From Saposhnikovia divaricata (lineage: Eukaryota; Streptophyta; Magnoliopsida; Apiales; Apiaceae): DNA of 64,000 bases. A program made the translations under genes and the position numbers. The stretch is taken from NCBI GenBank assembly GCA_036435485.1, contig CM071599.1, positions 10,380,803 through 10,444,802 of the forward strand, in the 5' to 3' direction. Under the pieces are notes generated by a model, which searched no databases, was not told the origin of the DNA, and saw only the letters and a program-made list of their open reading frames with translations. This document shows positions 11,165-22,820 of the stretch, one piece after another (position 1 is the first letter of the stretch; each line of letters begins with the position of its first letter).

Positions 11165-14100
11165 TTTGTTTTTGAAATGTGTGCAGGGAAACAGAAGGAA
11201 TCTATGGTACCTAGACAGTGGATGCTCTAGGCACATGACAGGAGATTCAACCCTGCTCACAGAGTTCAAGGAAGGAGCTGGCCCTAGAATTACCTTTGGA
11301 GATGACAGCAAAGGATATACTAAGGGATATGGCCTGATTTCAAAAGACAATGTCATCATTGAAGAAGTGGCTTTAGTTGAAGGTTTGAAGCACAATTTGC
11401 TGAGTGTCAGTCAGATTTGTGACAAAGACTATGAAGTCAAGTTCACAAAAGAAGCCTGTGTTGTTTCTGCCAAGGAAGACAACAATGTGGTATTGACAGG
11501 CTTTAGAAAAGGAAATGTTTACATAGCTGACTTCAATTCAGCATGCTCAGAATCCATTACTTGTCTCTTCAGCAAAGCAAGTAAGGATGAGAGTTGGCTA
11601 TGGCATAAGAAGCTGTCACATTTGAATTTTAAAGTTATGAATGATTTGGTAAGAAAGGATCTTGCTAGAGGAATCCCTCAATTGGAGTTTGTCAGAGATG
11701 GGCTGTGTGATGCCTGCCAATTAGGGAAACAAAAGAAATCATCCTTCAAAAGCAAGACAGAGTCATCCATTGTTAAGCCTCTTCAATTGTTGCATATGGA
11801 CTTATTTGGTCCAGTAAATGTCATGTCTATTTCAAAGAAGAAATACTGTCTGGTGATTGTAGATGATTTTTCTAAGTTCACATGGACCTTCTTCCTGCAC
11901 TCCAAGGATTGTGCAAGTGAAATCATCATCAATCACCTCAGAATACTAAACAATGGTTCTGAAGACAGAGTACAAAGAATCAGGAGTGACAATGGTACTG
12001 AATTCAAGAATTCCACAATGAAGATTTTCTGTGAAGAGAATGGAATTGTCCATGAGTTTTCTGCTGCCAGAACACCTCAACAAAATGGGGTTGTTGAAAG
12101 GAAAAACAGAACTCTCATTGAAGCAGCTAGAACAATGTTAAGTGAATCAAGGTTACCAACATATTTCTGGGCTGAAGCTGTCAACACTGCATGCTTTACT
12201 CAGAATATTTCCTTGGTCAATCAAGCTAGAGGAATGACTCCTTATCAGTTATTAACCAACAAGAAACCAACTTTAGCTTTCCTACATGTCTTTGGATGTA
12301 AGTGTTTTGTGCTAAGGAATCATGGAGATAACTTGGGCAAATTTGAAGCAAAGGCAGATGAAGCTATTTTCGTTGGATATGCAGCAGGGAAAGCCTACAA
12401 GGTCTACAATCTAAGAACCAACATTGTTATGGAATCTGTACATGTTGTGTTTGATGATCAAAAGATTCTAGGCCTAAATGATGAAGGTTACCATGAAAAG
12501 TTGGAATTTGAGAATGAAGGTGAAGGAAGAATGTACTATGATGATGATGAGGAAAATGAAGATCATGACCACAGAGATCCACCTAGAGCTGTTATACCAA
12601 CTAGAAGTGATGCTCACACTGAAAATGAAGCATCCGTTGACAGTCATTCTGCAACATCCGTTGACACTATTAGAGATGCATCCGTTGACAGATATTCTCA
12701 AGCATCCGTCGACAGGCAAAATGATGCATCCATTGACAGTCAACTTCATAATTCAGCAAGGACAACAAACTCAGGGGGAGTTTCTCAAGGTCAAAATTCA
12801 ATGCTAAATCAACATGATCATGCTCATAGAAATGAAGCAACCTCATCAAGATCAAACCTTCCACCTGCAAGAAAATGGACTAGAAATCATCCATTTGAGT
12901 TAATTATTGGTGAATCAAATTCAAGAGTCCAAACTAGAAGGGCCACTCAAGCAGAATGTCTATACAGTAGCTTCCTGTCTCAAGAGGAACCTAAGAAAGT
13001 GGAAGATGCCCTTCTAGATCCAGATTGGGTGTTAGCAATGCAAGAAGAGCTAAACCAATTTGAAAGAAATAAAGTATGGAAACTTGTGCCCAAACCTGAT
13101 GATAGAAGTGTCATAGGTACTAAATGGGTTCTCAAGAATAAGACAGATGAAAATGGCATAATTGTGAGGAATAAAGCTAGATTAGTGGCAAAGGGCTACT
13201 CTCAAGAAGAAGGAATAGATTTTGATGAAACTTTTGCTCGAGTGGCAAGACTTGAGGCAATAAGAATCTTTCTAGCCTATGCAGCACATGCCAATTTCAA
13301 AGTCTATCAGATGGATGTCAAAAGTGCCTTTCTAAATGGGGAACTGGAAGAAGAGGTCTATGTCCATCAACCTCCTGGCTTTGAGGATCCAGAATTTCCA
13401 GGATATGTATATCTTCTCATGAAAGCACTTTATGGTTTGAAGCAAGCACCAAGAGCCTGGTATGACAGTTTATCTCAATTTCTTTTGGAGAACCACTTCA
13501 CTAGAGGTACAGTAGATAAAACCTTATTTCATAGGAATATTAATGGCTCTTCAATACTTGTTAAAATCTATGTAGATGATATTATTTTTGGGTCTACAGA
13601 TGAGAAGCTTTGCAAAAAGTTTGCCAAACTTATGCAAAGTAGGTATGAAATGAGCATGATGGGTGAATTAACTTACTTTCTTGGCCTACAAGTAAAGCAA
13701 GTTAATGAGGGCATTTTCATAAGTCAAACAAAATATATTTATGATCTCTTAAAGAAATTTGACTTAATGGATTGTACATCTGCTAAAACACCTATGGCCA
13801 CTGCAACTAAACTTGAGTTGAATACTAAGGAAAAGTCTGTGGACATCTCAAGCTATAGAGGCATGGTAGGTTCACTTCTATACCTAACAGCTAGTAGACC
13901 TGATATAATGTTTTCTACTTGTCTTTGTGCTAGATTTCAAGCTGACCCTAGAGTGTCTCACTTAATAGCTATTAAAAGAATTTTCAGGTATCTCAAGGGA
14001 ACACCAAACCTTGGCATTTGGTACCCAAGAGAATTTGGTTTTGATCTAACTGGCTATTCAGATGCAGATTATGCAGGTTGCAGAGTTGATAGGAAAAGTA

Positions 14101-14513
14101 CTACAGGTTCCTGTCAATTTCTAGGAAACAGGCTTGTTTCATGGTTCAGTAAGAAACAAAACTCAGTCTCCACTTCTACAGCTGAAGCTGAGTACATTGC
14201 TGCTGGAAGCTGTTGTGCACAGATTCTATGGATGAGAAACCAACTCATTGACTATGGTCTAAAAGTTGAGAAGATTCCAATTTTCTGTGACAACACAAAT
14301 GCTATTGCCATCACAGGGAATCCAGTGCAACATTCGAGAACCAAGCACATTGACATCAAATACCACTTCATTAGAGAACATGTGATGAATGGTACAGTAG
14401 AAATGCACTTTGTGCCAAGTGAAATGCAGCTTGCAGATATCTTCACCAAGCCTCTTGATGAATCCACATTCACAAGATTGGTAGGTGAGCTAGGTATGCT
14501 TAACTTGTCATAA
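11094..14513 (+). CDS. pol: pol of element 1: protease, integrase, RT, RNase H
   Basis: A 1,139-codon open frame. The true start is unclear because Pol is normally made as a fusion; the ATG at 11094 overlaps gag in another frame. Protease: LDSGCSRHM with the catalytic Asp at residue 41. Integrase: HHCC zinc finger from His 171 to CDAC (205-208), catalytic D236, D299 and E335. RT: D741 in QMDVKSAFLNG and YVDD at 826-829. RNase H: D990 in GYSDADYAG, then STAEAEY and a C-terminal SRTKHID. All catalytic residues are present, so the enzyme could be functional, although FARVARLEAIR replaces a normally conserved proline by arginine. Residues about 500-550 are a linker with five SVD-type repeats made from the CATCCGTTGACA motif. 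Confidence 0.93.
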   Translation: MLRVQSQRLTRKDPRKLGYQNQLDLFLKCVQGNRRNLWYLDSGCSRHMTGDSTLLTEFKEGAGPRITFGDDSKGYTKGYGLISKDNVIIEEVALVEGLKHNLLSVSQICDKDYEVKFTKEACVVSAKEDNNVVLTGFRKGNVYIADFNSACSESITCLFSKASKDESWLWHKKLSHLNFKVMNDLVRKDLARGIPQLEFVRDGLCDACQLGKQKKSSFKSKTESSIVKPLQLLHMDLFGPVNVMSISKKKYCLVIVDDFSKFTWTFFLHSKDCASEIIINHLRILNNGSEDRVQRIRSDNGTEFKNSTMKIFCEENGIVHEFSAARTPQQNGVVERKNRTLIEAARTMLSESRLPTYFWAEAVNTACFTQNISLVNQARGMTPYQLLTNKKPTLAFLHVFGCKCFVLRNHGDNLGKFEAKADEAIFVGYAAGKAYKVYNLRTNIVMESVHVVFDDQKILGLNDEGYHEKLEFENEGEGRMYYDDDEENEDHDHRDPPRAVIPTRSDAHTENEASVDSHSATSVDTIRDASVDRYSQASVDRQNDASIDSQLHNSARTTNSGGVSQGQNSMLNQHDHAHRNEATSSRSNLPPARKWTRNHPFELIIGESNSRVQTRRATQAECLYSSFLSQEEPKKVEDALLDPDWVLAMQEELNQFERNKVWKLVPKPDDRSVIGTKWVLKNKTDENGIIVRNKARLVAKGYSQEEGIDFDETFARVARLEAIRIFLAYAAHANFKVYQMDVKSAFLNGELEEEVYVHQPPGFEDPEFPGYVYLLMKALYGLKQAPRAWYDSLSQFLLENHFTRGTVDKTLFHRNINGSSILVKIYVDDIIFGSTDEKLCKKFAKLMQSRYEMSMMGELTYFLGLQVKQVNEGIFISQTKYIYDLLKKFDLMDCTSAKTPMATATKLELNTKEKSVDISSYRGMVGSLLYLTASRPDIMFSTCLCARFQADPRVSHLIAIKRIFRYLKGTPNLGIWYPREFGFDLTGYSDADYAGCRVDRKSTTGSCQFLGNRLVSWFSKKQNSVSTSTAEAEYIAAGSCCAQILWMRNQLIDYGLKVEKIPIFCDNTNAIAITGNPVQHSRTKHIDIKYHFIREHVMNGTVEMHFVPSEMQLADIFTKPLDESTFTRLVGELGMLNLS

Positions 14514-15015
14514 TTCCTAGTGATATTTGATTTCACTGTTTTGAAGCTAGAAATGTGTTTTGATTTACTTGAAAGTTAAAACTTTCAGAAAAATTTTCTG
14601 CAGAAATTTTGTCTAAGGCAAAATTAGCTTATCAACGGATATCCTTTTATCCGTTGATAGTATAAACACATTACTAGATTTTCGCATGTCAACGGGTAAC
14701 AGGCTATCCACGTCATCAACGGATAAACTGTATCTCAACCGTTCATTCTATATCCGTTGATATACATTTTTTTTATAACCGTTGGTAACCGTGTATATCT
14801 AATCATGGCCGTACTTATTCTCTTTTTATTTATTATCTGACAGTTACTTTTGACCAATGGAGTAATTACTTTTAATTATTTCATTTTTAATTCTTGAAAA
14901 ATATAAAAGGCTGACTTGTACTCTCACATCTCACTTTTATTCATTTTCAAGCATATCAAAAGTTAACTGCATCTTCTTCTCTAAAACTCTCTGTAACCAA
15001 AGTTTAAACACTTCA
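14514..15015 (+). other. Untranslated spacer with motif cluster, element 1
   Basis: Between pol and the extra ORF. Five copies of TCAACGGAT/ATCCGTTGA, in both orientations, lie at about 14632-14762, followed by the decayed form CCGTTGGTAACC. A TATAAAAGG sequence near 14902 could be an internal promoter for the 3' ORF; that is inference. Confidence 0.55.
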
Positions 15016-18000
15016 ATGGCGCCCATTGTTAAGATGATGTCCTCCACTGGGTTTACCTATGAGAAGAACAATTTCGCGGCCTTTGTTGACACAGTGAATG
15101 CTCTAGAAGCTTACCACACTTTGATGAGTTTCGTGAAGAAATGCAAACTGTCATATGCTATGACTGCCACCACTCCCTTAATCCACGAGGTAAGTGAAGA
15201 AATGTGGCACAGACGGTACAATTGCTTTTTCTTTAAAGGGTAAAAACTATGTAGTTAATTCTGATGTAATAACTGCTTGTTTAAAATTGCCTGAGAATAA
15301 CTGTCTGAAAGTACCCACTGATGCTGAAATTGTTGTCATGCTTAATTCTATTAATTATGCCTTTAGTACTGAAAACTTAAGGAAAATTGTTAGGAAAGGA
15401 ATGGTTAAAGAATGGAGCTATTTCTGTGATGCCTTCATTAAAACTTTTTCAGGCAAAATTAGTAATTTTGATGCTGTTACCCAGTCCATGCTAACTATGA
15501 TGTGTATGCTCTTAAATGATAAATTCTATAATTTTGGCACATTAGTTATGTATGAGATAGCTGCAAAGCTAGGTAAAAAGGAAACTAGGAGCAAGAATAT
15601 CTACTTTGCTAGATTTTTAATGCTCTTAGCACTGCATGTATCTGAGAATGAGCTATCCATTGCTAACCCGGATAGCAAGTTCCAATGTTTTGTTCAGGAG
15701 AAGAGAGTCTTAAGTGACCTAATTCGAATGAACCTCAATGCAGGAGTACGATTGGTATATCTACCAATTGTTCAAGTAACTATTTCTAACTCTGAAACCC
15801 CTATTTCCAACCCTCAAATTTCTTTGCCTTCTAGTATCACAATGGAGTCTGTAGTTGTGACCAAACAGGCTCCTACCAAAGTGACCAAATCCAGAGTTCC
15901 AAAACCACATTCTAAAAAGCAAACCTCAAGTGTCTCTCAAAAGACACCTGTTGTAAAATCTACCAAAACTCTTGAGGGGAGTGTGAAGAAGGTAGTGAGT
16001 GGTGAGGGATAGGGTGAACATCAAAGAAGCCCTAAGGATAAGGAAGGAGAGATGAGTGCAACCACCATTTCAGTCTCTCAAAAGACTGCTAATGTAACTT
16101 CAAGCCAAATTCTAGTTACACTCTCTCAACAGAGTGTGACTACTGAATCAAGTTCCCCACAAGGAACACTGCACAAGAGGGTTAGAGACACAAATAGCCC
16201 ACTCTCAAAAACCTATGGAAGAAGAGTGAAATCTAAAACCACAAGGGAATCATAGGGTGCACACACAGTACAGGAAACTGTACCTTCTCAAACTCAGTTT
16301 GATGTGGCTTCAATAAATGTGGAGTCACAGCCCCTTGATCTTAATCTTCAAATCGATACACATTACAATCCACCATCACCAACTCCATCTCTGGATGTGG
16401 ATATGATATCTACATCAATTCCTGATTCTCCATCTTTAAGATTCTTGGAGAAGCCCCACTCTGCAATTGGTGGTCATCATCTTATAGATGATTTGTTGGA
16501 CCATCAATCTTCCCTTCCAGAATTCTCAACACAGACTGTGGCCTCAAACTTAAAATCAATCTCCACAGATTCAGTGTTGGTTTTCTCTTCAACGGATAAA
16601 ATTATTCCTTCCTCAACAGATATCCTTCATCCGTTGACAAGTGTTTCTCCATCAACGGATGCGCCTCTGTCTAGCCATCCGTTGACAGCTATAACTACTC
16701 CATCAACGGATATTCCTTATCCGTTGATAACTCACTCTACCACAGCTATATCTGACATTCCTGTGTCAAGTGTGGAGGAGTTCTCAGTAGTTGAAACACT
16801 TTTAGAATTGAGGGAAGGGAGTGAGAGGCTGCCTTGTGAGTAGGCAAAAGGAGAGCTAAATAATGAGAGGCTGGCCATTTCTTCCGGTCAGGCAAAAGGA
16901 GAGACTGAGAGTTCCACCTTAGTAGGTGAAGGTGAGGGTGTGAGAGGTGTGAGCCAAGGGGAGCCCTTGATGCAAGAAAAGAGAGATGAGAGGGGAGAAG
17001 GGACTACAGGAGAAATAAGGATGGAAGAAGCAGCCATTGCTAGTGAGTCAATGGAGGTTGAGGATGCAGCCAAGGAAATGGAATTTCAAAGAGAATATCA
17101 GTCCATGATTGACTCCATTTCTTTGGATGCTGAAACCTTTACTCACCCTGTTCCTGCCTATCAAATTCTGGCACAACAGGGCAATGTGGAAGCAGAGGAG
17201 GCAATGCACCTAGTGCACACCTCACAGTCTCTACTTAGAGCTAAGGAATCTTTAGAAGCTCTGCCAACCACTGCTGAGAGTGAAGAATTTGAAGATGAAG
17301 ACAGCCAGAACCCTGAAGATGAAGGTGGTAGCAGTATTCATGATTTTAAATTTGCTCACAACTACACCTATCATCAACTTGATGTGGAAATCATAAGGCA
17401 ATATAAATCTGCCCTGGCTGAGCACCAAGAAGCAGATCCACAGAGAAAGGTTGTTCTTCAACAGGCAATTGACTCACTTAAGTTACAAAAGATGCAAATG
17501 GTGATTCAGAGATCCTACTTAGAGGAGGTCAAACAAGAAATCAAGGATGTGAAGATTTCTGTGGATTCCAAGTTAGAGCAACTAGCTCCTACAACCACTC
17601 AGAGGGTGTTGCAACAAAGGTTCATCAAAGAAGATAACCTGGCTAAGTCTGTGCAACTCCTCAACTCAAGAGTGGAAAAGATGGAATCCCAGATGGAGCA
17701 ATTTCTTCACCATCAGAAACTGCAAACCCAACTGCTAGAAAAGTTAGTTGCAGCCCCAACTTCTAGTCAAACCCTTGATGCTAACAAAAAGGGGGAGAAA
17801 GTGGAAGAGGCTGTGGCAACTACAAGCCAAATCTTAATTTCTGAAAGAAGGGAAGCAGCAAGTGAGGGGGAGCAGTAGCCTACCATAGTGGTCAATCCAC
17901 AGGACTTCATTGTCACAGCTTCCCCCAGCAAATCCAAACCTGTACAAGTAGCTCTATCTAAAGAGTTTGATTTCTCAAACTTGACAGAAGAGGAAAAGCT

Positions 18001-19516
18001 AGCCAAAATTGAAGCTCTACAAAAGATGAAAGAGGAAAACTATGAAAGAATAATGAGGTCAGAAAGATTGATCAATCAATCTATTGCATCAACTCTGTTC
18101 TCTAGCCAAACCTCAGCTCCAACAATATCTACCACAATTCTGAAGGTGCTCACTCCAGCAATTGTGGCTCCTACATTCTATGATGCTGAGCCTTCTCATG
18201 TTAAAGAATTTGAACCCTACATCAAAGCAAGACCCTACTCACCACCAAAAGCAAATGGGAAGAACAAGTTACAACTGGACTTTCCATTTCCCAAGGATGA
18301 TGAAGAGAAGCTGATGGGTAAGCAAATTAAGGAATTCAAGGAGAAGACTAACAGTTGTGTAAGAGAATGGATGGCTGTAATCATAAGGAATGGAAAAGTT
18401 CTAAACATATCCAACAGCCATCCTAGATTTGTTGAAGCCAAGAGAGAAGAGACTTCAAGGCTGCTAAGAGAATCTCAACCAAGCACTGAATATCAATATG
18501 AAAACTCAGATGAGAAGTAAGCAAGGCTGGCTCAAGAGTTAATGGATGAGGTAGAGGATGAAATGAGGGAACCTGAGGAAGTCCCCAAATCCAAAAGGAA
18601 AGGGAAATCAGTCCCCAAATCCAAATCTAAGAGAATGAAATCAAAGGCAAGGAGGCCTGTCTCTCCAGAAATTGAAAACAAGGAGACAGTTGGCTCATCA
18701 CAACCTACTTCTGTAAAAGTATTCAACCCAGCTGTGAATTTCCATGGTGATCCTATAGTACCTAAAGAGGAACCTATGAATCTTGACTCCATTGAGGTTC
18801 CTTCATTCTTGCTGAAGCCTCAACAGAAGCCTATACAGAAGAAAAGGATACCAAGGAAGCAACCTTCAAAGGAACCAATTCAAGTTGCTAGGGTACCTGC
18901 TATTGTCAGGCAGCCAATCTTGGAAAACAAGGATGATTTTATCTATCAGGCAGATATTGAAGAATACTCTGGCATGAATCTTTATCTGGATGAATTGTCA
19001 GAAGTAAGAGGGATTGACAAATATAAACATTTGCCTGAAAGATTGGTCTTTGTATACAAGGGAGGAAAGGAAAGGACATGGCCACTACAAAGGGTTCTTG
19101 GAGAAAATTATCAGACCTTAACCAAAGTATTCTCTGCAATCAAGAGATACACAGGGTTCTCCAGGATAGCAAAAGGGGAGATACTGGACAGAATAGAACA
19201 GATAAGGAGGGAATGGAACTCACCATCAAATCTACCAAGGAAAATGAAGATCCCATACAATGGACAGAAAATCCACCTTCAACCCTTCTGGATGATGGAG
19301 TTCAGGGATGAAGATGGTAACAGGAGATTCTTCAGGTTAGAAGACCAACTACCAAAGGCTAGTTCTCAATACCTGAGATGGCTACAACAAAAGATAAATC
19401 CAAAGGTAGATGAAGAAGATGCCTTCTATAGGCAACTCCAAATACAAATTGAGTCCAACTCTGCCAAAGAAGGAAAATCAAGGGTGATGCCAACAAGAGA
19501 AAAGAAACAGTCTTAA
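15016..19516 (+). pseudogene. Extra 3' ORF of element 1 (broken, env-position)
   Basis: About 1,500 codons in one ancestral frame. It starts at ATG 15016 (MAPIVKMM), shifts frame between about 15194 and 15243, then continues to 19516 with in-frame stops ending at 16012, 16255, 16843, 17878 and 18520. Residues up to about 260 are a folded-looking helical region. The middle is Ser/Thr/Pro-rich with seven TCAACGGAT-type sites (16590-16730). Then come acidic and coiled-coil segments (about 17080-17740) and a basic KSK-rich stretch (18580-18640). I see no signal peptide or transmembrane segment, so the name env used for this position in SIRE elements is not supported. No known function. Five stops and one shift mean this copy is dead. 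Confidence 0.75.
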
Positions 19517-19679
19517 TCTGCTCAGTCTAGAGGAGCACTTCTCTGTAAATTTCTCAAACTTTCAGTTTTTAATTTTTGTAGCTTAATACAATTTTTGCAT
19601 TGTTCTATATATATCTTTAGGAATGTTTTGTTATCATCAAGGTCCTGAATTTATGCTTTATTGCCATCAAGTATAAATT

Positions 19680-19688
19680 GGGGGAGAT
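19680..19688 (+). other. Polypurine tract of element 1
   Basis: GGGGGAGAT directly before the TGTTAGG of the 3' LTR; the normal plus-strand primer position. Confidence 0.85.
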
Positions 19689-20708
19689 TGTTAGGAATAT
19701 GTTGTACTTGATGATAACTTCACAATCAATCAAATTGTATAAGGTTTTGTAGCTGTCAACGGATGAGGATTTATAACTCTATCCGTTGACAGGTAGCTCA
19801 TCTACGGATGAGGTTTTGTAGCATACTGCAGTATCTTTATGTTATCAGTTGATAGTGTTTTTATCCACAGTCATGTTGACCATCAACGGATAGGCAGAAT
19901 AGGGTAGCCAATTGTAAATAAGCTATGCTATGTAATTCTGTTTAAGTGAAAGTGTATCAACAGATGAAGACAAAACTCTATCAACGGATACAACTCAAAT
20001 CCACTCTATCAACGGATACAACTCAAGTCTCAATATCAACGGATACCGCTCAATACATCATCAACGGATGTCAGTGTACAATATCAACGGATAATCATTG
20101 ACACTGTCTTCTATGATTAGCTGGGGATTAGCCGTTGATAAGGACATGTTTGACTGATAGATCACATGGGTTGATAGTAGATACAAAAAGCAGTATGGCA
20201 GCCATACTTTGGAAACACAGAAGAAAGAAGCATTCCATTTACACTATGAATACAAGAAAGGTGCAGGAGACATGTCTGAACACAAGGACAACCTTTCGGC
20301 TACATGTGTATTTGGAGTGTAGTAGCAAGTCAACTAGAATTAGATTAATATTATCTTATTCCAGTAGTACTTGTAAAAAAAAACTTGGGATTTATAACCA
20401 AGTGTAGCAACTCTTTGTAGGTTAAGAAAACAGACACATTCTTGCTTAGGGTTTCTATTGAATATTCTTAGAAAGCAAAGAGTTGTAAAACAGAAGCTGT
20501 GTACTTTTGTATCACAGAGTTTTCTTCGAATAAAAGCTTCAGGTGGTGCATTTAACCACCTGATTTTTTATGTGTTTGTGCATTAATCTTTTACAAGCAA
20601 TTATCTAAGTATAGATTTCTGGAGTTCTTATCAGAAATTTATAAATATCAAGAATTGTATTCAACCCCCCCTTCTACAATTATACAAGTGTGTAATCTGG
20701 GAATAACA
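19689..20708 (+). repeat. 3' LTR of element 1
   Basis: 1,020 bp. Several of the differences from the 5' LTR fall on the CG of the TCAACGGAT motif, which is intact here and decayed to CAATGGAT or CAACAGAT in the 5' copy, while one site is decayed here (CATCTACGG). Confidence 0.95.
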
Positions 20709-20895
20709 GGAAGCTTTAGTCCTTGCCTTCTGAGAGAAAAATAAGATTACAATGACTTGATTGAACAAGTTCCAAACCAGTCATCTTTATGTTCGTGTAC
20801 CTCCCCTCTGTGTCGTAAGTTCCACTATCGCTCCCATGCTTGCCTTTGTGTATGTTTTGTATGTATACAGGGAGAAGTGGAGAAGGAATCCAGCC

Positions 20896-21479
20896 CTACC
20901 AAAGGAGTTGCATTAATATTACTAATGTGAATACACCAAAAAACATTTAAGTGTAGTCAGACATATGAAATCCAAAGAAACGCCAAAATAGTATCCGCAG
21001 AACAACAATGCAGATTAAATTATTTCCTGGCTAGAAAATGCAGAATTACCTGAACCCCCTTCGTCAAAAGTCATTACAATGCAGAATAGAGACTACAACA
21101 AATGTTAAAACCAGCCAGGCAACCACCGTATTTTGAAGAGCATGTGATCCCTTGTGATATCCAAAAAACACCGCAACTGCCAGCCTTAAAAAACGTAACC
21201 ACCAACCTTCACATACTCGATCCATTCAATATACTTAAACTAAATTATCTCTGTCATATGTAAATATACAAAAATACCCTTCTGATTTTAATTAAAAACA
21301 AAAAAAAACCTGAACCACTGGATTAAATAGAAAGGAATGGTTAAGATGTAGTACTCCAATACTCCAATATAAATAGTACTCCATGGAAATTTCTTCTATA
21401 TTATGAATACAATATTATTATTGAATATTAAAATAAGTTTAGAAAATCGTAAAAGATGTAACATCACCGTCCTCATGTT
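20896..21479. other. Flank upstream of the caleosin exons
   Basis: On the minus strand this should hold the upstream caleosin exons. I do not recognise an EF-hand or hydrophobic hairpin. A minus-strand ATG with MTFDEGGS followed by a GGTAAT donor-like site near 21050-21075 may be chance. Confidence 0.35.
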
Positions 21480-22820
21480 TTACTTCCAATAAAACTTTTA
21501 ATCATATGTATAATCTATAAATTCGAACTATTTTTCTTTATATATTTAAACACCATTTCTACTCAATAGACTTTTTAATTATATGTTTTTTCTATAAATT
21601 CGAACTTTTCTCTTCTATAACTTCGAACACATATTCTACTTTTAATATATTTTTAATTATAAGTCTTAGAAACACCTATTCTACTTCCAGTAAAACTTGC
21701 CCTCGTATTCTATTTCAAACGAACTTTTAATTATATGTCATCATTATAAATTCGAGTTCTTCTCCTTTATATATTCAAACACCTATTCCACTTTCAATAA
21801 AACTTGCCCTCGTATTCTACTTTTAATAGAATTGAAATCTTCTCCTTTAAACATCCATTCTACTTCCAATAAACCTTTTAATCACATGTCTTTTTATAAA
21901 TTCGAACTTTTTCTCTTCTATCAATTTGAACACATATCTTCTACTTTTAATATAACTTTTAATTATATTTATCACACACACCTATTTTACTTCAATAAAT
22001 TTTGCCCTCATATTCTATTTCCAAAGGAACTTTTAATCACATGTCTTCTCTATAATTCAAGCTCTTCTCTTCTATATGCTCAAACACCTAATCTACTTCC
22101 AATAAAACTTGATCTCGTATCATACTTCCAATAGAACTTTTAATTATATGTATTATCTATAAATTTGAACTCTTCTCATCTTAATATTTAAACACATAGT
22201 CTACTTCGAATAGAACTTTTAAATACATATCTTTTCTATAAATTGGAACTCTTATCCTCTATAAATTCGAACACCTATTCTACTATTAATAGAACTTTTA
22301 ATTATATGTCTCATAGGCAATTATTCTATTTTCAAAAGAACTTGCACTCGTATTCTACTTCCAAACGACTTTTAATTAAATGTCCTCTCTATAATTTGAG
22401 TTCTTCTTCCCTATGTATTCAAACATCTATTCTTTTTTCAATAGAACTTGCCCTCGTATTCTACTTCCAATAGAACTTTTAATTATATGTTTGTTGAATA
22501 AATTCGAACTCTTCCCCTATATAAATTTGAACACCTATTATATTCTTATAATAGAACCTTCAATTATATGTATTACAAACACATGTTCTACTTCTAATAG
22601 AACGTTAATTATATGTATTTATTATAAATTCGAACTCTTCTCCTTTATAAATTCGAACAATTGTGCTACTTCCAGTAGCATTTTTAATTTTATGTCTTAA
22701 CTATAAATTTGAACCATTCTTTATTGAAAATTCGAACACATATTTTACTTCAAATAAAACTTTTAATTATACGTGTTCTCCTCTATAATTCAAATACCTA
22801 TTTTACTTCTAGTATGTTGA
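21480..22820. repeat. Degenerate ~78-bp minisatellite array
   Basis: About 16 diverged units. Recurrent landmarks are AACTTTTAATTATATG, CTATAAATTCGAACTCTTCT and CACCTATTCTACTTCCAATA. Spacing between successive TTTTAATTATATG landmarks is mostly 73-82 bases, with some double or missing units. The open frames across it are by-products of the repeat. Confidence 0.8.

Larger units (their letters stand above)
7688..20708 (+). mobile_element. Copia LTR retrotransposon, SIRE/Maximus-like (element 1)
   Basis: A complete 13,021-bp element flanked by the 5-bp duplication GGAAG (7683-7687 and 20709-20713). LTRs start TGTTAGG and end AATAACA. Order is LTR, primer site, gag, protease-integrase-RT-RNase H, a long extra 3' ORF, polypurine tract, LTR. 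Integrase before RT makes it Copia; the long LTRs, large gag and extra 3' ORF point to the SIRE/Maximus lineage. The two LTRs differ by roughly a dozen substitutions by eye, about 1.2%, which suggests insertion within about the last half million years under a commonly used plant rate (inference). A TCAACGGAT motif is scattered throughout. Confidence 0.95.
7226..20895 (-). pseudogene. Caleosin (peroxygenase) 3' exons, split by element 1
   Basis: Three minus-strand exons: 20801-20895, 7523-7641 and 7226-7368. They join in frame with consensus splice sites. The first encodes GWIPSPLLPVYIQNIHKGKH followed by GSDSGTYDTEG, the region after the proline knot. The second encodes RFMPVNLENMFSKYA and TLGDLWHMTEGNR. 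The third encodes AEWGLVYMIAKDEDGF and RRVFDGSLFEYLE and ends in TGA. These are hallmark caleosin segments (oil-body and ER membrane protein, haem peroxygenase). The 13-kb Copia element at 7688-20708 lies in the intron between exons one and two. I could not find the upstream EF-hand or hydrophobic hairpin exons up to 21,400, so the locus looks truncated. If upstream exons lie further away, it could still be a gene with one very long intron. Confidence 0.8.

Noticed and set aside
15016..19516. Calling the 3' ORF of element 1 an envelope gene
   Set aside because: No signal peptide, transmembrane segment or envelope-like pattern is visible; only the position is shared with the ORF so named in SIRE elements.
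21697..22700. Several 76-145-codon frames in the minisatellite
   Set aside because: They are repetitive translations of the tandem repeat with no start context or family match.
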